A stretch of 64,000 nt of DNA, taken from Lactuca virosa (lineage: Eukaryota; Streptophyta; Magnoliopsida; Asterales; Asteraceae). The DNA is taken from assembly GCA_928212115.1 (NCBI GenBank), contig CAKMRJ010000001.1:362169912-362233911 (forward strand), in the 5' to 3' direction. The notes beneath the pieces are model-generated. The model was not told where the DNA came from. It was given only the letters and a program-made list of their open reading frames with translations, and made no database searches. Shown here in pieces: positions 34,842-46,955 of this stretch; position 1 is the first letter of the stretch, and each line of letters begins with the position of its first letter. Position numbers and translations under genes: made by a program.

Positions 34842-35192
34842 AGGTGTTCTTGATTTGATCAAGAACTGATCCACGATGACATTCTAGATTTGGTGATTCT
34901 TCGTTTTTGATTTTTGATCTTCGTGATTTAGAGAGTTTGGATTCTAGAAATCGAATTCATCTTTGATTCTTTTCATAATTCGATTTTCTTCACTAGAATT
35001 CACGTGATTTTTACTTTCTCTCTCTAGAAAACCCATTCAAAATCACTTTCTCTCTCTGGAATATTTCAAGTTCTTGTGATCATTGTATCTTTGGATCATG
35101 ATTCTTGGGTTGTGATCATTGAAGATGTGAAATAAAAAGTCAACGAATATCAATTCTATGGATTGTTGTTGAAAGGCGGGTTAATTTGATGA

Positions 35193-36053
35193 GAAACTTT
35201 GATTTCGTATGGAGGTTTGAAGGATGATCATGGAAGATTGATTTTTCAAACACTTTCGAAGATTGAATGCTTGACAGAAAATGCTCGGATCATGGAAAAT
35301 ATTAGTTATAATAAATCGACAAGAAAAGAAAGAGAATTGTTTTATAAGACATACATTTCTCTTATTGAAAACCCGAATGATCTTCTTGCTCTTAAGTTCG
35401 TTGAAGTTCTAGACGATGGAGTTCAATGTGATGTTCTTGATGTTCTTTAAGTTTATGATAAGAAAATTCAAGTTGATTCTTATAAATATGAAAAAGTTTT
35501 TTTCTCGATTGGAGTTCAAACTGATGATATTTTGTGTTCTTGTGATTCGTTTGAAGGAATGATTCCTTATCGAAAGCCGGTAATCCAAGAAATTCACAAG
35601 TATTAAACTCCAAAAGATTTGATTCAAACTTGCAAAGTTGAAGTTGTGGAAAGTGGGTTTGTTCATGAAATCAAATCTTCAAGATGCAAAAAGATGAGAA
35701 AGAAGAAGAAGAAGATTAAACGCAAAAACAAGCGGGTTTACTCGCAATAATCATCGAATGTTGTTGTGAAGCAAATTTGGGTTCCAAAGCAACAATCTCC
35801 AAAGGTTGCATTGAATTTGAAGTCAAAACCCAAAAATTTTGATGGTTCTTATGAAGTTGTTCTTGGATCGTTGAGGAACACGAAGAACGAGTTGTACATC
35901 ACACATAGTGGGTGGTACAATATTCAAATTAGAGATTTTCTTGTTCCAACAAAAGAACCAATATCTTCTAAATTTGATTCGTTCATTGAAAATGGATCTC
36001 GATTCGTCAAAAAGGTATATAAAATTCTCAAATGGATTCCAAAACGTCCATGA
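35193..36053 (+). pseudogene. Unrecognised 286-codon reading frame with three stops
   Basis: One frame runs without frameshift from 35193 to the stop at 36053, broken only by TAA at 35448, 35604 and 35748. It reads as protein-like sequence: an N-terminal part with SYGGLKDDHGRLIFQTLSKI, a Lys/Arg-rich stretch (KKMRKKKKKIKRKNK) and a C-terminal part with QIWVPKQQSPK, LGSLRNTKNELYITHSGWYN and ILKWIPKRP. No ATG is found in frame at the start; an ATG at 35189 in another frame suggests a lost base. It does not match gag, PR, INT, RT or RNase H motifs that I know. It may be an accessory protein of a non-autonomous element, or a captured gene. Confidence 0.5.
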
Positions 36054-36507
36054 TTTTGATTAGTGCTTTTCGTTTTTCATTTTGGATCAATTTGCCTCAT
36101 TGGATCTAATATGTTTCAACCCTATTGTTGATCCAATTGATTTTTTTAGATCAAATCTCAAAACAAATTCAGTTTGAGTCAATCCAAAACTAAATCAGTT
36201 CACTGTTCATATCCATGATTGAGTCCATTATTCATTTTGATCCATTTTCAAAATTGATAATGTTCATGTATATAATTGAGCCCAAAAAAACAATCTATAA
36301 TTGTTCATTGATCCGAAACTTGAGTCCAAAATTAAATCTCATTATAGTTCATTCTTTTGAGTCCACATTTTATCTGATATCGTTCGTTTTACTCAAAGCT
36401 CATGAGTTGAAATCAGATAGATTATGAGCCGTTTGAGGATTGAATTAGTATCGAACTTAGTATCGTATCCTAGAATCGAAGGTTAAAGATCTATTTGAAG
36501 ACGAAGA

Positions 36508-36810
36508 GGGTGTTTGGGATTGCTTTTCATGCTGAAAAGTTGTTTTGACAAAAGTCCTTTTTGATTTTTTGGCTTTTTACAAAAGATAGTTTTAAAATGT
36601 GTTTGGTTCATCTTTTGACTTTTCAAAAGCTAAAAACCCAAAAGTTGCAAAAAGTCACAAATTCATGACTTTTCAAACAGCTTATTTTTGTTCTTGCCAA
36701 AAAGTTGTTTTAAAATAACTTCTTGAAATGCCAAACATCTTTTTTAACTTTTAGCTTTTTGGAAAAGCTAAAAGTTCTAAAAGTCATTTTAAAAGATTTC
36801 CCAAACACCC
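36508..36810. mobile_element. MITE, 303 bp, in element E
   Basis: Starts GGGTGTTTGGGA and ends TCCCAAACACCC, perfect 12-bp inverted ends. The interior is AT-rich and largely self-complementary (AAAAGTTG, CAAAAGT and AGCTAAAAGT words on both strands). The GGGTGTTTGG end is common among plant hAT-type MITEs, but I could not find a clear 8-bp target duplication. Confidence 0.7.
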
Positions 36811-38560
36811 TCGAAATTATTTTCAATTTGTGTTCAAAGGAGTCGAATTCGATTTTGACTGGAGTCATACGTTTTGATTCTCATGTCTTGATTTTTAATA
36901 AACTATTCGTGTGTTTTCATTTTCATCTTCATGTTTCTATTAATCCAATTTGTGTTTTGAGTTTCTTCTGGAGTCGATTGAAAGAAAAGTGAAGAACTCA
37001 TGTTGATTTCTTGCAATCGAAAGTCAACTTGGAAAGTCAAAATTAATTATTTGGCTTTCGTTCGGTAAATGTTGATTCGGAATTGTGTTATTTATAAGTT
37101 GAAATCGAGTTCAGGTTACATCGAAGTGGTTGTTTGAAAGCAGTTTCGAAGGGTATTGGACACCGATTTAGAATCGATTTCTATTATGACGGTTGAACGC
37201 TATGAATGGGAAGTTTAATGATCGATTTTGGTTTACTGGGTGATTTCAAATCATGTGTTGAATAATAAACTGGGACGACTTGATTTTGTGTTACGATGTG
37301 TTTGGAGTCGATAGGTGGTGAAATTGGTTGAAGTCAATGTCGATGGCAGATAACAAAATTGAGTCGACCCGTATGTCGAATTTGATGTTTCTGTGTAGCG
37401 AAGCCTTTGGATGCCTAATTGATACTTGACATCTTTTGCAAAATTGAAATTGGAAGTCGATTGGGTAGGCTTAATTTTTGAAAAGCAAGCTTGGAGTGGA
37501 TAGTCGAAGCCTGAGTCGATTTTGATTTCAATGGTCAAGGTTGAGATTTCGATTTCGAAGGGTTCCATGTTGATAACGATGGATGGAATCGTGATTTGGA
37601 CTGAGAAGTGATGAAATTGACCTCTTGATGTCGATGTTAGTTTGTTGTTTTGTATCGACTGGGAGGTTGTTTTTTCGATAACGAAAGGCCGTATTTTGGG
37701 AATTTGATTTTGGGAAGACCTATAATAACGAATAGGTGATTAAGCGACTAAATGGTCAAGAAGTTATTCACCGATTTGCATGGCTTCATTTTCGTTATTT
37801 ATTCGAACGATTAAGAAGATGCTTCCTTATCGATGGTCTAAGATTTAACGTGAATAGTAAGGCTTCGTTACCTGTATCACGAATTGGGAAGAGGAAAACA
37901 AAAGGATTCGAAATTGGTCCCTAATCTTTTCACAAAATGGCACAATTCGTCCAGACTCGAAATGGTGACAAAAATTGTGACGAATGGCAGAATTTCTCTT
38001 TTAACCCCTGTAATTTCGAAATGTTGGCAGAAATTACCCAACTTCGAAATTAGGCTAACAAAGCTGAGAAATTGAAGAATTTACAAATTCAGTCCCTATA
38101 GTTTGTGCGAATTTACACTTTATGCCTAGTTTTGCAAATGGGGTAGAGTTTCACATCTTAAGTTGTTTTTGCCGCAACTGGTCTTGTAGAATTCAGAAAG
38201 TGACAGTTTTTACCCGGATTTTGGAAAATCTTGCAACTCTCACCCAAAAGTCGAAAATTTTCACAAATTGGAATTTTTTCAAGGATTTTTCGTGATTGTT
38301 TTTGCATGCAAGTTTTTCGGTGTTTCAGTTTTGGTACACATCAAGGGAGAGTATTGTGAAGATTAATCCTCGGGCGCTTCTCACCCTTAATGGGTTTTAT
38401 ATTCATTTTTATTATAAAAAGGGGGAGAATGAAGAGTGGGTATTCGAAGCTTCGGGTATTCATTTGCGGATTTGAAGACAAGTATCACTTCGAGGGGGAG
38501 TTTGGTCTTGATCACGCGAGCTCTTTGGATATTGAAGCCGGTACATTCAATCCTAACTTT
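36811..38560 (+). other. Non-coding interior of element E
   Basis: No convincing gene. There are many GTCGATT/GAATCGA-like words. A purine-rich AAGGGAGAG before TATTGTGAAG (about 38344) and several GGGGGAG words (38411, 38494, 38561) look like polypurine tracts. The first may be the relic of the foreign element that also supplied the primer-like site at 34829. Confidence 0.5.
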
Positions 38561-38571
38561 GAGGGGGAGAA
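38561..38571 (+). promoter_or_regulatory. Polypurine tract of element E
   Basis: GAGGGGGAGAA directly precedes the 3' LTR start TGTTAGGG. Confidence 0.8.
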
Positions 38572-38871
38572 TGTTAGGGTGCAAAGCCACGCTTGGATGT
38601 GGAGTGTTATGGCTTACCCTCTTGTATGTGTAAATGGGTTGAGTCTTTCCTATAAATAGGAAGTGAGTGACTCCCATTATGTAAGACCTTGTAAGGAACA
38701 TTTGGAGAGCATTAGTTTTAGAGAGAGAATCATTACAAACCAATTTGTACTCTTTCTAATCCAACTAACGAGAGCTTAAAAGATTTATTTACTCCTTATG
38801 TTCTTGATTTGTATGATGATTCACTAGATCTTTCTTATTCTGCACATGCCATCATAATCAACACCACTGCA
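38572..38871 (+). repeat. 3' LTR of copia element E
   Basis: Direct repeat of 21369-21666. TATA box at 38651-38658. Followed by the ATTAC target duplication. Confidence 0.88.
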
Positions 38872-38889
38872 ATTACTTGCCCAAATTGA

Positions 38890-39150
38890 ATTGTAGAGAA
38901 GCTAAAAGATGAACACGAGCATCTTCAAGAAGCCTATAATTCTTTCCCATGGCAGAATTCTTTCCAAGCCACCCCCAAATCTGTTAAAGTTTCATTCACC
39001 CTAGAAATTGCCAGCACATTTAACTTTTGCTACAAGCACCTTCAGTGTAATACTTCAAAAACTGATGCACAGAAAGTCATAAAGCGAGAGCTGAAGACCT
39101 TTGTGGTCATGAAGATAGAGATAGAGAAAGAGCTATGTGTTCGTGAATAG
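38890..39150 (+). other. Open stretch of 86 codons, possible exon remnant
   Basis: It reads VEKLKDEHEHLQEAYNSF through a Cys/Lys-rich middle to KIEIEKELCVRE and a TAG at 39148. There is no ATG at its start. It belongs to the DNA that flanked element E before insertion (continuous with 21363). It is charged and helical in character but I do not recognise it. It could be a terminal exon of a dead gene, or chance. Confidence 0.3.
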
Positions 39151-39261
39151 AGAGAAAGGCGTTGAATATTCCTTACTATTGCAATCGTACCATTAAATGG
39201 CAATTGATTAAGGCCTTTCTTTGTAACATATGTTCCATGTATTATTTAATTTATCTAATTT

Positions 39262-40141
39262 TAGGGTTTTGTGCATGGACTCGGCGAGTTGGGGAGCTCC
39301 AACTCGTCGAGTAAAAGTCATTAAGAGGACGCGGATTTTAAATCCTACTTGACGAGTCAGAAGGCCCCGACTCGACGAGTAGGCGCTGCAAAGGAAAACC
39401 GTATTTTTTTTAGGGTTTTCACCCTATTTAAAAAACATAATCCACCTCTTGTGGCCTCCCTTACCACTTCATTAACCAAAGAAAACCGTAGTTGAGCCTT
39501 GCACCTTCTTTAGTGAGAAAGAGAGCTTTTGTGAGTAATTTTGGTGTGGTTGTGAAGGATTTTGGAGCTTGAAAAAGAAGGAGCAAGGAGAGAAGTAGTA
39601 GATCCGACATCTACTCTATATTGGCAAACATCTTGAGGTATAAAGTCATTACCTTGATCTTTAGTTGCTTAGATCCCATTTATTTGAAGTAAATGGCCAT
39701 TTTTGGTCCAAAATGGAGTCATACTCGTATTTGGACTTATCACAAGGATATGGTTCCAGATCTGGACCTCTTTAGGTCCCCAATGACATAAAGTTGCTCA
39801 CTTTATCCAGCTTAGCCATTTTCCAAGCACTAAAACCTTGTAGGGAGCTTAGTTTTGATGTTTTAGCCTTGTGAGGCCTTGCATACACGTAAAGTTTGCA
39901 ACTTTACGTGGTAACTCCACCAGGGGAGGCTAGATCTGAAGTTTGGGACCTTAGATCCCACCGAAAAGTATTGAACACAAAAAGGACAAAAGGAACTCGT
40001 TGAGTCCCTTAACCAAGTCGATGAGTCGGGTAGGGTTTACCCGTTTTTGGGAGATTTCTAGTGGTTTCTGTGAAGGATTGGAGTTTTTAGTTTACATGGG
40101 TTTTCGGTCTTCTAGACATCGAGGAACTCGGCGAGTTACTG
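39262..40141. repeat. LTR fragment rich in ACTCG-CGAGT palindromes
   Basis: ACTCGGCGAGTT, AACTCGTCGAGT, TTGACGAGTC and GACTCGACGAGT occur at 39281-39382 and ACTCGGCGAGTT again at 40128-40139. I recall these words from Lactuca gypsy LTRs. There is no coding region. It abuts a TGTAACATCCC LTR start at 40142. Confidence 0.45.
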
Positions 40142-41040
40142 TAACATCCCAATTTTTCAAGACCAAAAATTTTGTTTTTAATTAAGTAACTCGTAAAACA
40201 GTTTACTGAAAAACATCAACGATTCATATCATTTCATAAAACCTTAGTCACGTGTCTCAAAACCCATAACATACAATAGTAATAATGTCAGAGTACAATC
40301 CCACGGATCTCGAAATGCAGAAATCATATGTGTGCGATGCGCTTCTACCGTACCGGCTCTTTCCCCTTCGCTGAAGAGGTACCTGAAACAAAACTGAAAA
40401 CTATAAGCACAAAGCTTAGTGAGTTTCCCCATCATACCACGTACCATAGAAACCACATACTGTTGGGTATATCTAGGTGCCCGGCCTACCCTGTCAGGCA
40501 TATCTGGGTACCAGACCTACCCTCCTGAGCATACCGAGGTGCTCAACCTACCCCACTATCAGGCATATCTAGGTGCCCGACCTACCCTCCGGTGTATCTC
40601 AACCGGTTACGGGGACTATCTCACCCCTACCACTACCACATAATAACATAACATAACATATTGTCTAGCATAGCTGGGTACTAGACTACCCCTTTGACCC
40701 TATCGCCCGGTAGCCGGTGACTATTCCCCCTACTTCCACTATCACATAACGTCATATCATGCTAGCACATAAAACATATCAGATAGTAGCAAACCTAGAT
40801 GAATATCACAAAGACAATCATCTAACATACAACTCCTACTAGTGGGTTGGCATTGTGGCCGTAGACCCACCGCTACTGGAAGGTAACTCACCTCAGTGCT
40901 GTGAAGTCTGAACTGTCCTCGACGCCAGGATCAACTCCTATCGACTCCTACACATAACAACCTTAGTTAATTCACCATTACATACTCTTAACTCTAACAA
41001 GGGTTACTCAGGTCAAAGCCAAAGTCAAGGTCAACACCTT
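40142..41040. repeat. LTR fragment starting TGTAACATCCC with a 32-bp tandem repeat
   Basis: It begins with the common plant gypsy LTR end TGTAACATCCC. About four degenerate 32-bp units of the form GGCATATCTAGGTGCCCGACC plus TACCCTCC lie at 40465-40590. There is no coding region and no partner LTR in the window. Confidence 0.5.
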
Positions 41041-43672
41041 TGTGACAACCGTCAAAATTCGAGTTAGTTTTAGATTTGACTAAACTTAGTTGCACATATA
41101 GGCACTACACATACTATACTTAGTAACTAGAAGCTAAGTTATAACCTACTAGAAACTTGGAAACAATTAGAATCAATGGATAGTGTACTTAGATTTCACA
41201 TTGATATGTGATTTCTACATCTACTGAGTTGTAGTGACTATCCATATTTGGGTCACTCTTTGACTCGAACACCTTTTCATGAATCATATACACACATCAT
41301 GCACTTGACCTAGTAGTAGAAATTAGGTCCAAGTCTCATAGAATCTTAAGTCAAATTTGAAGACTAGGACTAGTATACTTGGTTCTTCAAGTTCACTTGA
41401 ATCTCGGAACCACTACATATAAATGCCAATAAACCGACAAAAATAAATTACAAACATTATTTTTAACTATAAAAGAGTTATAATACCACAAGATAATTTG
41501 AAGTCTCAAATATTCAATTTATTTTGATATTCAAAGTTTATTAAACTCCAAAACCCTTAAATGCCCTAAAACTCATATTTATAAACTTTAACCTTAAAAA
41601 TCTTATAAAAGTAATTATGAACCTTATAATATTATCTTATCATAATAATTATTATGAAATACAATCAATGAAAAATAAAGATTTAGTTATTAACATTTAC
41701 CCTTGATTTATATGTCAAAAATCAAGAGTTTTATGCATAAAAACTAGGTTAAGGTGCACATTTTATAAAAAGTTGGATATTTTTATAAAAGATTTGAATT
41801 TTTATAAAAGAAACAAGAGAGAGGGAGCCTCTCCCCCCCCCCCCCCCCCCGAAAATTCGTCCTCTCTCTCCCATTATCTCTCTTCCCCAAAATTTGAATC
41901 ATTTCTCACCTCTCCACACTTCACCTCCTCATTCTCTCTCACACTCTTCATCACCATCACATTTTCTCTCTTCCCCTCACCCTAACCACGAAATGTTATA
42001 GAAAAATGGCTCCAAGAACACACCTTAAAATCTAAATATTCATCATTTGAAGTAATCTTGAAGGTAATCCTGAATTTTCTTTCATTCTACTTCACTTTTC
42101 CTTCAAGTTTTGCTATTTTCTTATAATTTCTCCTTCTTCTCCTTCTTCATCTTCTTCAAACATGTTTTCTTTTTGTTAAAATGGTTTTTAGAACATCATG
42201 GATGTGTTTTAACACCATGCATGTATGATAAACAAGGTTGCATGTTCATGATCTTAGTGCAAAAATTTTGTTCATAAATGCATGTATACATTTTGATAAG
42301 TTTTAATCTTTTGATCTCTTGAAACATGACTAGAATATAAGTTTATCATGATATCTTTAAAATATTTCAAAAGAATTACTCAAAGAAATGATGAAAACTC
42401 ACTTTTCTAACCAATCATCATGCACGCAATCTGCCAGATTTCTTTACCTTACTTTAAACTGTCATATCTCACTCATTTCTTAACCAAAATTCGATATTCT
42501 TTTTCTGAAATATAATATTTTGAGTTAGCTTTCAAACCCATCTAACCTCACGGGAAAATTCCAATATTTCGATTTTTATCAATTTTTACAAAACTGTTGC
42601 TCAATCAGCACCTTTTTGTGAATACTAGTTTTGTATTGCATGTTCAAAGGTCTTATTCATCACTAAAAATCAAGTAAAAATTAATTTGAGCACTTAACAT
42701 CATGTATTAAGAGGTATAAAAAGATCTTGATTCAAAAGTCTATGGAACATGTTGCAAAAATTATCAAAGTAACATCAGTAATCTTTACCAAAATCACAAG
42801 AATCAAGTTTTCTCTATAATTGTTTGAGCCTTTAGGCATGTTTTTCGACATCAAAAATAAGAAAACAATTTTTTATTGTTATTAAATTGTTTGAATATGC
42901 ATTCTGGAAATTTTCAGCTTAATATATATTTTCTTTATTTTTACATGAAAATAATAATAAAATAGATTGTTAAAGCATACAAAATACTTACACTTGTAAA
43001 TAAATTCTGGAAAATATTTGTGGATGACCCTTTAGGTTAGTAAACATCTCTCATGAGGTTTCATCGATTTTCGTTACTGTTTATTATGGTTTTTAATTTT
43101 TTTATTTAGCTCCAATAAATCATAAAACCACTTTATGGAATGTGAAAATATTATTTCTTATTTTTCGCAGCTTGTACCTTATATTTAAGACTCAGAAAAA
43201 TATTTTGGGAATTTTACAAAATATTTATCTATTTTTCGAGGATTTTGATGTTTATAATGGATTAAAAACAGGAAAAATAGTTTTACTCATCCAAAATTCA
43301 TGAAAATTTACCAGAAACTCTTATAATATGTAGGATCATACATAAAAATGTTGATGATTTTTATCTTCTGTATGCTATTTTTCTTCTATTTTCCCAAGAT
43401 TTAATACACTTAAATGTACAAAAATCATAAAATTGGGTTAAATAGTTTAGAAATCCATTTTTATATTTTTCCCAGCTTAAGTATGTGTAATAACACTTGT
43501 AAAAAAAAGTTTTATGAATTTTTGAATTTCTATTTTTATAGAATAAATACACAAAAATCAGAAAAATTGTGTTCAACTTTTTGAAAACGCATATTAATAT
43601 TTTTCCCAGATTATGTACACTGTAAAACAGTTACACAAAAATTATAAGAATTTTTCATGATAATTTACTATT
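41041..43672. repeat. Unclassified LTR-like, non-coding AT-rich repeat
   Basis: It starts TGTGACAACCGTC, like an LTR. It has an 18-C run (41833-41850), a CT-rich leader-like tract (about 41825-41990) and, towards the right, several degenerate units with TTTTTCCCAGCTTA or TTTTTCCCAGATTATG. I see no gene. Confidence 0.4.
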
Positions 43673-43761
43673 GAGAAAATGACAAAAATAGCCAATTATC
43701 CTAATCACTTTGCGGAAAATAGCCAAAAAAAATCGAAATTGCAAAAATGGCCTTCAAAATC

Positions 43762-43976
43762 GCAGATGGGAATGGTCCATCTGCGATTTGACTTTTCCAT
43801 CTGCGAATGTACAAGTGGCTAAAGCACAAGTGTGCTTTAGCCACTTGTACATTCGCAAGTGGATTTAATTTTTTTAATTTTTTTTTTGTATATATAGGGC
43901 ATTTCAGGGTTAAAATCGCAGATGGACTGTGTCCATCTGCGATTTTCTCTGTATTACATCTGCGAATTTGCGTTTT
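43762..43976. promoter_or_regulatory. Six TCGCAGATGG-type words in both orientations
   Basis: AATCGCAGATGG (about 43758 and 43914) and CCATCTGCGA (about 43778, 43797, 43933, with a variant ACATCTGCGAA at 43968) surround the palindrome, upstream of mudrA. Repeated subterminal words of this kind are the usual binding sites of a plant transposase. Confidence 0.6.
43803..43856. repeat. Perfect 54-bp palindrome
   Basis: The 26-base arm from 43803 (starting GCGAATGTACAAGTGG) is followed by AG and its exact reverse complement to 43856. It contains no mismatch. It lies about 130 bases inside the MULE end and 270 bases before mudrA. Confidence 0.9.
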
Positions 43977-46013
43977 ATTTTTTATTTTTTATTTTTTTAT
44001 TTTTTAATTTGACTATGAAATCAATTGGGTTGACTACGAAATAATGTTACTATATATAAACTTTTGTAGAAAATTATCAGTTTATTTGTTATTTGTTTAG
44101 GAAATTTCTCTAAAATCTCTCTAAAAAATGATTGAATATTTGGTTTGTCTTGTAACCGGTGGGAGATGGCAAGTTATTGAAACAAATCTGGAATACGTAT
44201 GTCCACAGGGAGGTATTTCTGAATTTGCTTTGATATTTTCTGAGTATATTAGTTATAGTGATGTTGTATCTTTGGTGAGAAGCAAAATTGGTTTGTTAGA
44301 CAAATATAGAATTAGTCTTCGTTTCGATCATCCTGAATTAAATTATTATATAGCTATAGTTGAAGACATGGATGTTAGAATGTTGATAAATGTAATCAAA
44401 TGTAGTGGAGGAAGGGATGTGAAAGTGTTTGTGGTGGTTGATGAAGTACATTGTGACAACCCGAAATTTTCATTTGTGTAAACTCCGCGGTCAAGCACAT
44501 CAAATTAAATCCAAATTCATTTTAGTACGTTTTTGGCCGGTTTTCAGTCCATTGGGTGTTTTTATTTTATACTCGTCAAGCGAACAAATAAAAGGAAGTA
44601 TACTTTAGTGGTTGTCGTGCATCACGTAAGTCTCAAAACTCCAAGAGTTTGGAGTTTACGGCCCCAAACATGGAGTTTACGGCCGTAAACTCTAAAGAGT
44701 ATAAATATGACACTTAGTCATTTTTGGCTCACTTTCCCACTTGCTAGTTCAAGAACACCCAAGTTTTCTCTCAACTATCATAAGACCATCTCTTCAAATC
44801 CGCCAAAATGTAAGTGTTTCCTTCCTAGATTCGAACATGCAACACTTAATCTAGTGTTTATACATCATTTCATCCATGGATTCTTCATCTTTTCTTAGAT
44901 CTTCAAGTGTTCTTCAAAACACCAAGAACACACACTAGTGTTCTTGGCCCCTAAACACTCCTACAAGCTTCCCATAAGTAAGTACACTCCTCCTAACTAG
45001 TTGTTTGCTTAGAATGCATGTTAAACCCTCGAAGAACATCAAAATCCCCAAGAACATATGTGTTTACGGTTCAAGGAGATCTCCTTAGTAAACACCTTCA
45101 AGTAGGTGCACTAACACCTTCAAGTGGGGTTTAGGTGCCCCTAACACCTTCTATGTATAAAGGACTAGAACCTTGCATGCATGAGCTAGAAACACCAAAA
45201 CACGGAATGGTTGGGTAACCATGAGTTTACGGCCGTAAACTCATGGGTTTACGACCGTAAACACATGTGTTTACGACCGTAAACTCCCAAGGAGTGGTCC
45301 AAGGACCGTAAACTCCAAAGAAGGGCCATTTCGAGCCCTAGTCACTTCCTAAGCCTTGGATTCGAGTCTAGCTTACTTCCTTGTGTGGTTTAGGACCTTA
45401 AAACACCCAATGACACCATTGACATGAGTTTACGGCCGTAAACTCATGGGGGAAATGGTCCCAGAACCGTAAACCCATATGGTGCTACCATATGGGGAGT
45501 AAACTCCAATGTGAGGCCATACTCTCTTAAGATGCAACCCTTAGCACTCCTAGCACTTGAAACAAAGTGGTTTCATGTATTTGAGTGTCTTTACTTGCTT
45601 AATTAATTATTAAATGACTAATTAGATACATAAATGCATCATTTCACGCTCAATAGGATTTGCGTGTGTGTTCAAGTCCTCACTTGACACTTAGCATCCT
45701 ATACCACCCGTTCATCCGAATCACCCACTTCAGGTGAGTTCATACCCCTTAATCAACCTTTTTAAATGATTTTAAATGCTTTTATGGGGGGGAATACAAG
45801 TTGAACTATAAATTTATTATATCAACCATATGTGATTAATAACTGTATAGCAAAAAGATTTCTGCGTGTTAAACTGTTTTATCCAGCTAAAGGTTTCCAA
45901 ATATTGTTTTCAAATCTCTTTTAAAGTACCAAAATCTCTTTTAAATTACCAAGCTTTTATCAAAGTCTTTTAAACTTATATTCTTGATAGAATCATGTCT
46001 ATATAGATATAGT

Positions 46014-46135
46014 TATATAAGTAGGGTTTGAAGGACTTAGGACTTATAACCTGCTTTATTTCCTGTTCCTTGTTTGGTTGTGGACTTAGAGCATCCGGTT
46101 ATTTGTCCGAGTGTCGTTGAAATCCTAGTTATATA
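46014..46135 (+). repeat. Conserved-loop stem-loop module, LTR copy
   Basis: The arm at 46014-46036 pairs with 46113-46135 (19 of 23 positions). The loop holds CCTGTTCCTTGTTTGGTTGTGG-type sequence (46062-46083). The same module recurs in the other LTR (about 54065-54185) and three times in the interior. Confidence 0.65.
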
Positions 46136-46719
46136 TTATGTATATCTGGTTAGATGTTAATACTCTTATTCCAGTTCAACACCTTTGGGTAGCAAAGGCA
46201 TCTAGATAACCTCTCGAGTAAACTATAATAGGTATAGTTTAGAAACCAACCATGACTTTCATGAAAGAGAACTTAGTTATATCTATATTCTAAGAACTTG
46301 TACTTATAGTAACAAGAAAGGTTTAAAGAAATCAAAACACGAGATACATCCTCATGACGTGGATTTCACCGTTGTCGAGTGGTAACCAGAGTCTCCTGGA
46401 GGGAGAGCGGGCATTGTGTGTATAGATCTATACGGGACAGACCATCCCACATCCTGACTGCTAGCTACAGTCCCGGCCGACCAAGCCAAGGGGTGACAAA
46501 TGTCACATTCATTTCGACGCCAGCAGGTCGTCGTGTTTACATCCGTCAATCAGTATGTTTACGAGTATCTTTACAATTACCTTATAATCCATGGCTTTAA
46601 GGTAATAAGTATTATCACGGTATTTTCTACATATAAAACCATCATAATATATTTTCCTAGTCATACACCAGGCCTCATATTAAACCTTTAAACATACCTA
46701 CTTAGGATTAAAGGTTAAC

Positions 46720-46955
46720 TTAGACTCTCCGAGGCGTATTGTTCACTTAATACCGCCTGGAGTCTGTATTTCATTCACTTAGACTCTCCGAGGCGTATTG
46801 TTCACTTAATACCGCCTGGAGTCTGTATTTCATTCACTTAGACTCTCCGAGGCGTATTGTTCACTTAATACCGCCTGGAGTCTATACTTCATTCCTTTAG
46901 ACTCTCCGAGGCGTATGGTTCATTCGATACCACCTGGAGTCTATGTTTTATTCAC
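46720..46955 (+). repeat. 59-bp hairpin tandem repeat in the LTR of G
   Basis: Four units of 59 bp. Each unit contains an inverted pair, GACTCTCCGAGGCGTATT and AATACCGCCTGGAGTC, spaced by about 8 bases. The fourth unit is the most divergent. The partner LTR has the same four units at 54758-54993. Confidence 0.85.

Larger units (their letters stand above)
21369..38871 (+). mobile_element. Copia element E with short LTRs, non-autonomous, carrying a nested copia
   Basis: LTRs of 298 and 300 bp (21369-21666 and 38572-38871) start TGTTAGGGTGC. The target duplication ATTAC is perfect (21364-21368 and 38872-38876). A primer site follows the first LTR and a purine tract precedes the second. Without the nested element D the interior is about 4.8 kb: a broken gag, a second primer-like site, an unrecognised frame with three stops, a MITE and long non-coding stretches. 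No PR, INT, RT or RNase H is visible, so mobilisation would have needed proteins in trans. Confidence 0.88.

Noticed and set aside
36508..36810. Target duplication for the GGGTGTTTGG MITE
   Set aside because: No 3-bp or 8-bp flanking pair matches cleanly, so superfamily assignment rests on the ends only.
41773..41985. Open frame with a poly-Pro start
   Set aside because: It is created by an 18-C run and a CT-rich leader-like tract; no protein character and no homologous motif.
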